From assembly GCA_028227395.1 (NCBI GenBank), contig JAOIZZ010000001.1:124001-188000 (forward strand): a stretch of DNA of 64,000 nt, read 5' to 3'. The translations under genes were made by a program, and so were the position numbers. A model generated the notes under the pieces. That model searched no databases and was not told the DNA's origin. It saw only the letters and a list, made by a program, of their open reading frames with translations. This document shows, in pieces, positions 39,868-47,683 of the stretch. Source of the stretch: Woeseiaceae bacterium. GTDB lineage: Bacteria; Pseudomonadota; Gammaproteobacteria; Steroidobacterales; Woeseiaceae. How positions within the stretch are numbered: position 1 is the first letter of the stretch; each line of letters starts with the position of its first letter.

Positions 39868-40893
39868 ACTAAAAAACCAAAATTAAAGAAATTAACTGTC
39901 TTGACTGAAGGGGGGAGGATATTTGGCTCGGGTCACATAACACGTTGCCTCTCTATTTGTAGTTATTTTGAAGATAATGGTGTGATTGTAGATTTTATTA
40001 TTGACGGAGATGACAGTATTTTGCCTGCTCTGGAAACTCATTCATTTATTCTCATGGAATGGCTAGATAATAAAGCGACACTAATGAAATTAGAAAAAAG
40101 CTCTTTTATTCTAATTGACTCTTTGAGAGTAACTGATAATCAGATTAGTGATATTCAAAGATTGGATGCTGAGATCATTTATATAGATGACGAACAGAGG
40201 CGAAATGTACTGGATTCTGGTTTTGTTTTAGATTGGACAATTCTGGCAGATAAAAAGAAATATTTTCTACCAAAAAAAGAGTCTATTACTTATCTTTTAG
40301 GTAGTAAATATACACCCATAAGAAAACCATTTAAAATAAATCAAAGAAAGTCTATATCAGATGAAATAAAGACTATTTTTGTCTCATTTGGTGGCTCAGA
40401 TATTAGAAATTTAACCCCAATTACTTTATCGACTTTGTGTAAAAATTATCCAAATCTGAAAAAGAATATTATTATTGGCCCTGGCTTCGAAAATATTGAA
40501 AATATTCAATTTCTTCAAGATAAAAATACTAATCTCGTTACAAATGCAAATGCATTGATAATGGCTAATTTGATGCAAGAAAGTGATGTAGCTATATCAA
40601 GTGGGGGACAAACTCTATATGAATTAACTTCAATAGGTGTTCCCACAATAGCGGTATTATTAGTAGAGAATGCAAGGGAAGATACAGAAGGTTGGGCGGA
40701 GGTTGGAGCTGTTGATTATGTTGGTAATTTTGATGATAAAGATTTAATGGAAAAAATAGTACAATCTGTAAATTCGTTGAAAAGTCAAAATAAAAGAAAG
40801 AAAATGCAGTCTGCTGCAAATAAATTCATAGGTTTTGATGGTGGAGCCAATATAGTAGATGCTGTCTTGAAGATAAGAAATGATAATATTTAG
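39865..40893 (+). CDS. pseG: UDP-2,4-diacetamido-trideoxy-L-altropyranose hydrolase
   Basis: PseG removes UDP from the diacetamido precursor to give the free sugar for PseI. It has a GT-B fold like MurG: GSGHITRCLSIC near the N terminus contains the catalytic histidine region, then SFGGSDIRNL and ISSGGQTLYELTSIGVPTIAV. I extend the start to ATT 39865 (KKPKLKKLTVLTEGG) rather than TTG 39901, because the first strand is then complete and an AGGAG site is at the right distance. Its 3' end overlaps the next gene by 14 bases. Confidence 0.88.
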   Translation: MTKKPKLKKLTVLTEGGRIFGSGHITRCLSICSYFEDNGVIVDFIIDGDDSILPALETHSFILMEWLDNKATLMKLEKSSFILIDSLRVTDNQISDIQRLDAEIIYIDDEQRRNVLDSGFVLDWTILADKKKYFLPKKESITYLLGSKYTPIRKPFKINQRKSISDEIKTIFVSFGGSDIRNLTPITLSTLCKNYPNLKKNIIIGPGFENIENIQFLQDKNTNLVTNANALIMANLMQESDVAISSGGQTLYELTSIGVPTIAVLLVENAREDTEGWAEVGAVDYVGNFDDKDLMEKIVQSVNSLKSQNKRKKMQSAANKFIGFDGGANIVDAVLKIRNDNI

Positions 40894-41761
40894 AGACAGA
40901 GCTTCAACTGTGCTTTATGAAGTGCTTTCAGCATTAGATAATCATACTAAATTTCTAATGCCGGTCAATATTTGCCCTGTAGTTCCTGAAACCTTCTTAA
41001 AGGCAAATATAAAATTTGATTTTATTGATATCAATCTTAAAACTTTATGTATGGATGAAGTTTTAGCGTTAAAATCTATAAAAAACGATAGCTCAATAGG
41101 TGGAGTTTTATTTGTTAATACATTTGGAGTTGATATTGAAGTTGAGGAGTTCTTCCAAAAGTTAAAAAATATTAATCCTGATATCTTTATCATATATGAT
41201 CAATGTCTTTCGATTCAGGATTTCGAATTTAACCCTGATGAATCATTATCGTCTTTAGCGCTTTTTAGTTCAGGATACTCTAAGTATGTTGATTTGGGCT
41301 TTGGCGGCTATGGATTTCTAAAGAATAATGAATTTAATGAAACTTTTAAAGATAATAGTAAAGATAAAAGCTTTCTTGATTATAAAGTTAATGTTAAAAA
41401 TGAAATTTCTTTGATGCAAAAGCATAAGTCAAAATTAAATAGTATATATAAGAAAGGAATTCCATCTTATTTACATTTAGGTCAAGAGTTCGAAAATTGG
41501 AGATTTTCAATTTTAATTGACGAGAAAGATAAGTTACTAGAGGCGATTTTTAAAGAAGATGATTTATTTGCAAGTAGTCATTACGAACCGTTAGATCATA
41601 AATATTCAGATAACCCAATAATAAATTCAAATGCTAAGGTTATCTCATCAAGAATCGTAAACCTTTTTAATGATTTTAGATTTACTGATGCAAAAGCAAA
41701 AAGAGTAGTAAAAATTATTAATAATTTTATAAATGATAGACGAAAATTGAAGCCTAAATAA
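40880..41761 (+). CDS. DegT-like PLP-fold protein of unknown role
   Basis: This 293-residue protein resembles the large domain of DegT/DnrJ/EryC1 aminotransferases: LMPVNICPVVPETFLKANIKF, a candidate cofactor aspartate D107 in FIIYDQC, and a lysine K135 in FSSGYSKYVDLGFGGYGFL where the PLP lysine would sit. It is about 70 residues shorter than PseC and the C-terminal domain looks divergent (repeated lysine-rich helices). It may be an aminotransferase relative or a lyase. It overlaps pseG and precedes WbqC, all in the nonulosonate block. Confidence 0.6.
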   Translation: MIIFRDRASTVLYEVLSALDNHTKFLMPVNICPVVPETFLKANIKFDFIDINLKTLCMDEVLALKSIKNDSSIGGVLFVNTFGVDIEVEEFFQKLKNINPDIFIIYDQCLSIQDFEFNPDESLSSLALFSSGYSKYVDLGFGGYGFLKNNEFNETFKDNSKDKSFLDYKVNVKNEISLMQKHKSKLNSIYKKGIPSYLHLGQEFENWRFSILIDEKDKLLEAIFKEDDLFASSHYEPLDHKYSDNPIINSNAKVISSRIVNLFNDFRFTDAKAKRVVKIINNFINDRRKLKPK

Positions 41762-41783
41762 AATACTATTAAGAAAAGTAATT

Positions 41784-42530
41784 ATGCTTATAAAAACTAA
41801 AGCTTGTGCGATAATGCAACCGACATATTTACCTTGGCTGGGCTATTTTGATTTGATAGCTAATGTGAGAGATTTCCTTTTCTTGGATGATGTGAAGTTT
41901 AATAAGAGCTCTTATCATCATCAAAATAAAATCTTAGGTCCAAATGGGGATATTTTGTTAAGTATTCCAACTCATGCGGTAAAAGGCAGGATGGGTAGTA
42001 TGATCAATGATGTTGGTATAGACAGCACTAAGAGATGGCAAAAAAAACATCTAAAATCTATTCAGCAATCCTATAAGAAAGCACCATTTTATGATCAAAT
42101 ATATCAATATGTTGAATCAGTTTTATTAAGTGATATTGAAAAATTAAGTGATCTCAATATAGAAATCATTAAATTATTTTCTTCAATGCTATCCTTAAGA
42201 ACAAATTTTCATGTAGCAAGTAATTTGAAAAATATTTCAAAAGATAGGGTACGAAGATTAATTGATTTTTGTCAAATTAAAGACTGTAATTTTTACTATT
42301 CTCCTCTAGGTTCTCTGGATTATCTGGATACCACAGAGAATAAAGAATTATTTAACGATGCTAATATTGTGGTTTATTTTCAAAAATATGAGTTAATTCC
42401 GTATATGCAGAATCAAAAACAGAAAGAATTTGTACCTTATATGAGTATTTTAGATGTATTAATGAACTGTGGGATTGAGAGTACTAAAAATTTACTTACA
42501 AGAGGTAGACATATGTCTATATTTGAATGA
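41784..42530 (+). CDS. WbqC family protein
   Basis: WbqC-like proteins (about 230-250 residues) occur in LPS and nonulosonate loci; their biochemical role is undefined. The 248-residue protein has the diagnostic AIMQPTYLPWLGYFDLI, FLFLDDVKFNKSSYHHQNKI, and WQKKHLKSIQQSYKKAPFYDQ. The conserved C-terminal FQKYELIPYMQ...EFVPYMSILDVLMNCG is also there. It overlaps pseI by four bases (ATGA), implying linked synthesis with the Pse synthase. Confidence 0.88.
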   Translation: MLIKTKACAIMQPTYLPWLGYFDLIANVRDFLFLDDVKFNKSSYHHQNKILGPNGDILLSIPTHAVKGRMGSMINDVGIDSTKRWQKKHLKSIQQSYKKAPFYDQIYQYVESVLLSDIEKLSDLNIEIIKLFSSMLSLRTNFHVASNLKNISKDRVRRLIDFCQIKDCNFYYSPLGSLDYLDTTENKELFNDANIVVYFQKYELIPYMQNQKQKEFVPYMSILDVLMNCGIESTKNLLTRGRHMSIFE

Positions 42531-43585
42531 ATAAAAAGATAGAAATAAATAGACATGTTATCTCTAATAAACATCCTCCATATATTATTGCAGAACTATC
42601 TGCCAATCATAATGGCGACATTGAACGTGCTTTTCAAAGCATAAAGGCAGCTAAGGACTGTGGTGCAGATGCGGTTAAAATACAAACTTACACCGCTGAA
42701 ACGATGACGATTAAAAGTGATAGAGAGGAATTTAAAATAAAAGGAGGTTTATGGGATGGCTATGATTTGTATAGTCTCTACAAGTGGGCAGAAACGCCTT
42801 ATGAGTGGCATAAGCCATTATTTGATTACGCTCATAAAATTGGCATTACTATTTTCAGTACCCCTTTTGATGTCACGGCGGTAGATCTTCTAGAAGATTT
42901 GAATGCACCAGCTTATAAAATTGCTTCATTTGAAGTAACAGATTTACCTCTTGTTAAACGCGTTGCACAGACTAAAAAACCTATGATAATTTCAACCGGT
43001 ATGGCTAATCTACAAGAGATTAATGATGTTGTTGAAACCGCTAAACTAAATGGCTGCAGAGATTTGATTTTACTGCATTGTATTAGTTCTTATCCAGCGC
43101 CAGCTTCACAGTCCAACTTGAGAACCATACCTGATTTGGCGGATCGTTTTGAGGTTTTATCGGGCTTATCCGATCATACAATGGGTACAACGATAGCAAT
43201 GGCGAGCGTTGCGCTTGGTGCAAGCGTGATCGAGAAGCACTTTACTCTCAGTAGGGCAGACAAAGGTCCAGATAGTGATTTTTCATTAGAACCTTTAGAA
43301 TTAATAGAGTTATGCGAGGAGACCAAAATAGTTTATCAATCTCTGGGTATTGCTGGTTATGAATTAAAAGATGCTGAGGCGTCAGGATTAAAATTTCGTC
43401 GATCTTTGTATGCAGTTAAAAGTATTAAAAAGGGAGAGAAATTTACGAATGAAAATGTTCGCTCAATTCGTCCTAGTAATGGATTGCTTCCTAAATACCT
43501 AGGATCTATTTTAGGTAAAGCTGCCAAAAAAGATATTGAAAATGGAACGCCATTAACTATTCTTAACACTGGTTTAAGAGATTAA
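42527..43585 (+). CDS. pseI: Pseudaminic acid synthase
   Basis: PseI condenses phosphoenolpyruvate with the 6-deoxy-AltdiNAc sugar to give pseudaminic acid. The NeuB-type TIM barrel shows IIAELSANHNGDIERAFQ, DAVKIQTYTAETMT, FSTPFDVTAVDLLE, GLSDHTMGTTIAMA and EKHFTLSRADKGPDSDFSLEP; the C-terminal SAF domain (about 295-350) begins RRSLYAVKSIKKGEKFTNEN. At 352 residues it is typical. PseI rather than NeuB is favoured by the neighbouring pseB/C/G genes. Confidence 0.94.
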   Translation: MNKKIEINRHVISNKHPPYIIAELSANHNGDIERAFQSIKAAKDCGADAVKIQTYTAETMTIKSDREEFKIKGGLWDGYDLYSLYKWAETPYEWHKPLFDYAHKIGITIFSTPFDVTAVDLLEDLNAPAYKIASFEVTDLPLVKRVAQTKKPMIISTGMANLQEINDVVETAKLNGCRDLILLHCISSYPAPASQSNLRTIPDLADRFEVLSGLSDHTMGTTIAMASVALGASVIEKHFTLSRADKGPDSDFSLEPLELIELCEETKIVYQSLGIAGYELKDAEASGLKFRRSLYAVKSIKKGEKFTNENVRSIRPSNGLLPKYLGSILGKAAKKDIENGTPLTILNTGLRD

Positions 43586-43635
43586 TTTTAGTTAATAGCT
43601 ATAAAAATTATGATAAATAAAGTTTGGATCAAGAT

Positions 43636-44253
43636 ATGATAAATAAATCAGTATGTATTCTGGATTATGGCAGTGGAAATGTTGGATCTGTGTTTAATCT
43701 CTTAAAGCACATGAAGTTAGATGCAGTAATATCTAACGAAGAGAAAGTAATTCAAAATTCCTCACATTTAATTCTACCTGGTGTTGGTTCCTTCGGTTCT
43801 GCTATGGAGAAAATTACAAATAATCTTCCGTTAGAGGTTTTGGAGAATGAGGTGTTAATTAAAAACAAGCCTTTTTTAGGAATATGTGTTGGTATGCAAG
43901 TTTTAGCGAATTATGGCTTAGAGTTTGGTAAGAATGCAGGTTTAGGATGGATAGATGGAGTTGTTGATATAATGCATTCTGCAGATCATCCTTTACCTCA
44001 TATTGGATGGAATAATGTGGAACGAACTCAGGAGTCAATGCTTATGTCGGGCTTCGAAAAAATAAATGATTTCTATTTTGTTAATAGCTATTGTTTTATC
44101 GCAAAAAATATAAATAATGTTCTTGCTGAGACGACGTACCATGAAAAATTTGTCTCGGTTATTGGGAAAGATAATATAATGGGAGTTCAGTTTCACCCAG
44201 AGAAAAGTCAAGGTGCAGGACAAAAAATAATAACAAATTTCTTGGAATATTAA
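43636..44253 (+). CDS. hisH: HisH-like glutamine amidotransferase subunit
   Basis: HisH hydrolyses glutamine and sends ammonia to its HisF partner. The class I glutaminase triad is present: cysteine in GICVGMQVLA and His/Glu in VQFHPEKS; ILDYGSGNVGSV begins the domain. I prefer ATG 43636 to TTG 43624. Since no other his gene is nearby and pseA follows, this pair is better read as the HisH2/HisF2 ammonia supply for amidination of a sugar, as described for WbpG systems, rather than for histidine synthesis. Confidence 0.88.
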   Translation: MINKSVCILDYGSGNVGSVFNLLKHMKLDAVISNEEKVIQNSSHLILPGVGSFGSAMEKITNNLPLEVLENEVLIKNKPFLGICVGMQVLANYGLEFGKNAGLGWIDGVVDIMHSADHPLPHIGWNNVERTQESMLMSGFEKINDFYFVNSYCFIAKNINNVLAETTYHEKFVSVIGKDNIMGVQFHPEKSQGAGQKIITNFLEY

Positions 44254-45059
44254 TGAAAAAAAATCGTGTTATACCAGTATTGTTACTAAAAAATGGCTGG
44301 TTAGTTCAAAGTAGGGAATTTTCCAGGCATCAAAATTTAGGTAACCCTATAGATGCAGTAAAAAGACTTAGTAAGTGGGCCTCAGATGAGTTGATTTATT
44401 TGGATATATCGCGTGACGATTTATACGATATTAGGCGTGATGACCAAGGTTATAGGAATATAAATTCATTCCTAGGAATCATTGAGTCAATCTCTAAAGA
44501 AGTTTTTATGCCAATGACTATAGGTGGAAAAATAAAAAATCTTCATGATATTGAGAAAAGATTACTTTTAGGCGCAGATAAAATTTCGATAAATACTGAA
44601 GCTTATAAAAACAATAGCTTGATTGAGGATGCCGCAAAAGAATTTGGTTCTCAATGCATTATAGTGTCAATGGATGTTAAGCAAAATGAAAATGGATACA
44701 GTGTTTTCACTAACTTTGGAAAAAATGATACAGGCCATGATCCTCTTTATTGGTCTAAGCGCATGGAGAGCTCCGGTGCTGGAGAGATCTTGTTGAATTC
44801 AATTGATCGTGATGGGACAGGTATAGGTTATGATATCGAATTACTTGATCAAATATCTTCGAAATGCAAATGTCCCATTATCGCTCTCGGGGGAGTTGGT
44901 GAATGGAGTCATTTTAAGGAAGCTCTTGAAAAGACTAGTGTTGACTCAGTTGCGGCGGCCAATATCTTTCAATATACAGATCAAAGTGTCTTCTTAGCTA
45001 AAAAATATTTAGCTAAGAAGGGTTGTAATGTGCGTAAACCAGATTTATTAAAATTATAA
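44253..45059 (+). CDS. hisF: HisF-like ammonia-channel subunit, cyclase residue lost
   Basis: The protein is a HisF-type TIM barrel (268 residues) with DELIYLDIS, MTIGGKIKNLHD, GADKISINTEAY, GAGEILLNSIDRDGTGIGYD and the second aspartate (IIVSMDVK). The first catalytic aspartate of HisF (D11 of Thermotoga HisF, in ACLDVKDG) is leucine here (PVLLLKNG). Cyclase activity is therefore doubtful, while the barrel could still carry ammonia from HisH. It overlaps hisH by one base and precedes pseA by 12, forming a three-gene unit. Confidence 0.87.
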   Translation: MKKNRVIPVLLLKNGWLVQSREFSRHQNLGNPIDAVKRLSKWASDELIYLDISRDDLYDIRRDDQGYRNINSFLGIIESISKEVFMPMTIGGKIKNLHDIEKRLLLGADKISINTEAYKNNSLIEDAAKEFGSQCIIVSMDVKQNENGYSVFTNFGKNDTGHDPLYWSKRMESSGAGEILLNSIDRDGTGIGYDIELLDQISSKCKCPIIALGGVGEWSHFKEALEKTSVDSVAAANIFQYTDQSVFLAKKYLAKKGCNVRKPDLLKL

Positions 45060-45071
45060 GGTGAGTAATAT

Positions 45072-46286
45072 ATGGTAAAGGAAATGAAATATTGCAAACA
45101 ATGTGTTTATCCTTTTGCTACTGTTAATTTACATGTAGACGATGACGGCATCTGTTCTAGTTGTAAGACGTTTGAAGCTTTCGAAAAGATACCAGAGGAG
45201 TTTTGGGACAAAAGAAGGCAAAGGTTAAAAGATCTTATTGAAGAGACGTCTGATGGAAATGACTCAGAATATGACTGTTTGATTCCAGTGAGTGGTGGAA
45301 AAGATAGCTATTATCAAGCTCATGTAATTACAAAAGAACTGGGATTAAAGCCGCTTTTAATGACGTATCATGGAAATAATTTTTTACCTGAAGGGGATTA
45401 TAATCGAGATAGGATGAGAGAGGTTTTTGATGCTGATCACATCGTTTGGGGTCCAAATATAGAAGTTCTGAAAAAATTAAACCGATTAGGGTTTAAAAGA
45501 ATGGGCGATATGAACTGGCAAAATCACTGTGGTATTTTTTCTTCACCTATTCAAATGGCTGCAAAATTTAAAATTCCATTAATTATATGGGGCGAAATCA
45601 ACTGGGATATCTCTGGAATGTTTGATCCGGATGATTTTATGGAATTTAGTGCTAGAGTTCGTCATGAGCATGATCTAAGGGGTTATGAGTGGTATGACTT
45701 CATAGGAGATAAAGAAGATAAATTAATTGAAAAAGATATGATTTGGGCAAAATATCCCTCTGATGAAGAAATTTTAGAGGTTGGTATAAGAGGTTTATAT
45801 ATCGGTAATTTCTTTAAATGGGACCCTAATAAACATTCTAAGATGATGCAGGAAAAATATGGATGGCAAGAAGCTAAAAAACCGTTTGAGAGAACTTATC
45901 GTAAAATGTCGAATTTAGATGATCGATATGAAAATGGCATACATGATCTTATGAAGTTTATTAAATTTGGGTATGGCAGGTGTTCTGACCACGCCTCTAA
46001 AGATATTAGAACTGGTTATATGACAAGAGATGAAGGAATAGAGAAAGTCAGAGAGTATGACGCTGTAGTTTCAAGTGACCTAGATTATTGGCTTGATTAT
46101 GTAGATATGAGCAAAGACGAGTGGTGGTCAATTGCTGATACATTCCGTGATCCTAGAGTATGGTGGATTGAAGATGGGATGTGGTGGAAACATAATGTTT
46201 GGGGCACTCCATCATCATTTGGTGAGGTCCATTTAAATCAAGAACAATTAGATGCATTCAATAAAAGACAAAAAGCGATAGATTAA
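45072..46286 (+). CDS. pseA: N-acetyl sugar amidotransferase (WbpG/PseA family)
   Basis: This family uses ATP and ammonia to change an N-acetyl group into an acetamidino group. The 404-residue protein has an N-terminal zinc motif (C8, C11, C28, C31) and an ATP PP-loop SGGKDSY (74-80). In Campylobacter PseA acts on pseudaminic acid, and in Pseudomonas WbpG works with HisH2/HisF2 homologues on other acetamido sugars. The immediate hisH-hisF neighbours and the pse genes upstream suggest acetamidino-pseudaminic acid as the product. Confidence 0.9.
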   Translation: MVKEMKYCKQCVYPFATVNLHVDDDGICSSCKTFEAFEKIPEEFWDKRRQRLKDLIEETSDGNDSEYDCLIPVSGGKDSYYQAHVITKELGLKPLLMTYHGNNFLPEGDYNRDRMREVFDADHIVWGPNIEVLKKLNRLGFKRMGDMNWQNHCGIFSSPIQMAAKFKIPLIIWGEINWDISGMFDPDDFMEFSARVRHEHDLRGYEWYDFIGDKEDKLIEKDMIWAKYPSDEEILEVGIRGLYIGNFFKWDPNKHSKMMQEKYGWQEAKKPFERTYRKMSNLDDRYENGIHDLMKFIKFGYGRCSDHASKDIRTGYMTRDEGIEKVREYDAVVSSDLDYWLDYVDMSKDEWWSIADTFRDPRVWWIEDGMWWKHNVWGTPSSFGEVHLNQEQLDAFNKRQKAID

Positions 46287-46302
46287 TATATTCCAATTAT
46301 AA

Positions 46303-46322
46303 CAGCTAAACTCTTTTAGCTG
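46303..46322 (+). terminator. Hairpin after pseA, possible terminator or attenuator
   Basis: CAGCTAAA (46303-46310) pairs with TTTAGCTG (46315-46322), an 8-bp stem with the four-base loop CTCT. There is no T tract after it, so intrinsic termination is doubtful; it may be an mRNA-stabilising or processing hairpin in the 81-base gap before the propeller gene. Confidence 0.4.
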
Positions 46323-46367
46323 CCATCATTAAGGAATCAATCAAACAACCAACAAAAAAGAAATAAA

Positions 46368-47585
46368 ATGAAGAGAAATATTCCTTTTACAACAAAGCAA
46401 GATATCAATAGATTAAGTAAAGAAAAGAAAATTATTTTTTTTGGTGCTGGTAACATAGCTGAAAAAACAACTAGAATAATTCCACAAAATAAGCTCCATG
46501 CTATTGTCGATAATTCAACAAATCTCTCTGGTGAAGTCCAGTTTGGCGTAAAGGTATACCCACCTGAATTTTTAGAAACGGAGCAAGGGAAAGGTTGCTT
46601 GGTAATTATCACAACAACTTCTTTTTCGGATGTTTCAGGTCAGCTGGAAAGGTTGGGTTTTATTCCTTCAGTGGATTTTATAGTCAGTCCAGTATTAAAT
46701 GATCTAAGAATTATTGATGAGTTAGAGTCTATTGAGACATCCCTTATGTTTTCTAGTGGGGCCCCAAGGCAAAATACGTCATTATATGGTGGTGGTATTT
46801 ATCAATTATCCGTAAATGGCGATCAGTGGAAGCATGAAAAGAAAATTGATGGTAATTGTTATGGAATTACTAAGTATAAAGAGAATTATGTTGCTTTAGA
46901 TACTGACCGTGGAATAATTGAGTTTGATAAAAATTTTAAAATTATAAGACAAGCCAAGTTACCATCGGGAAGTAGAGCTCATGGCATCGATTTCTCAGAT
47001 GAAAAGCAAATATTTTTTGTTAACTGTTCTTATTTGGATACCATTCTATTTATTAACACTGATTTCGAAATTATTGATGAGATCAGTATTTCTGATAAAC
47101 AAAAAAAATACGGAAAGCCTGCTCATCACTCCAATGATTGCTGTGTATGGGGCGACAGTCTTTTTGTTTCAATGTTTTCAGAAACCGGAAACTGGAAGTT
47201 AGATGTATTTGATGGCGCGATACTTGAGTTTGATATAGTAACTAGGAAATTAGTTGGTGCTGTCGTTAGAGATTTATGGATGCCTCATAATATAAAGGTA
47301 ATTGATGGAAGTTTGACTCTTTTAGACTCATTAAAAGGCCATCTATTAACGAATAATATGCAAGTATCTGGAGACTTTCCAGCGTTCACTAGAGGATTGG
47401 ATTATGATGGGCAGTATTATTATATCGGTCAAAGTAGAAATAGAAATTACTCAAAAAATCTAGGTTTATCAAAAAACATTTCTATTGACGCAGGTATCAT
47501 TGTATTTGATGTTCAAACTAAAGCATCTAGGTTTCTCCAGCTTCCTCCTAAATTATCTGAGATTCATAGTATTATGTTGCTTTAA
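46368..47585 (+). CDS. Rossmann-like plus beta-propeller protein, function unknown
   Basis: The 405-residue protein appears to have two parts. Residues about 15-125 form a Rossmann-like nucleotide-sugar-type fold (KIIFFGAGNIAEKTTRII, then VIITTTSFSDVSGQLERLGF), as in the C-terminal domains of some sugar methyltransferases. Residues about 130-405 resemble a TIGR03032/DUF4915-like propeller with recurring strands (YQLSVNGDQW, IEFDKNFKII, LPHNIKVIDG-type repeats). I know of no assigned function. It follows pseA and precedes the FemAB-like gene, so a role in the modified sugar or its attachment is possible. Confidence 0.6.
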   Translation: MKRNIPFTTKQDINRLSKEKKIIFFGAGNIAEKTTRIIPQNKLHAIVDNSTNLSGEVQFGVKVYPPEFLETEQGKGCLVIITTTSFSDVSGQLERLGFIPSVDFIVSPVLNDLRIIDELESIETSLMFSSGAPRQNTSLYGGGIYQLSVNGDQWKHEKKIDGNCYGITKYKENYVALDTDRGIIEFDKNFKIIRQAKLPSGSRAHGIDFSDEKQIFFVNCSYLDTILFINTDFEIIDEISISDKQKKYGKPAHHSNDCCVWGDSLFVSMFSETGNWKLDVFDGAILEFDIVTRKLVGAVVRDLWMPHNIKVIDGSLTLLDSLKGHLLTNNMQVSGDFPAFTRGLDYDGQYYYIGQSRNRNYSKNLGLSKNISIDAGIIVFDVQTKASRFLQLPPKLSEIHSIMLL

Positions 47586-47599
47586 AAGATATTTATCTT

Positions 47600-47683
47600 A
47601 TGAGTGACATAAACATAATCCAAGTTGAATTAATAGAATTAAAACAATATAAAAATGTAGATGTATTTTTATGGATATCGTAA
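47600..47683 (+). CDS. Short ORF overlapping the FemAB-like start
   Basis: A 27-codon frame (MSDINIIQVELIELKQYKN...) ends 13 bases inside the next gene. No strong ribosome site is seen. It may be chance, a leader peptide coupling translation, or the out-of-frame original N terminus of the following protein. Confidence 0.25.
   Translation: MSDINIIQVELIELKQYKNVDVFLWIS

Noticed and set aside
43636-45059. Histidine biosynthesis operon
   Set aside because: Only hisH and hisF homologues occur, hisF lacks a catalytic aspartate, and pseA follows; no other his gene is nearby.
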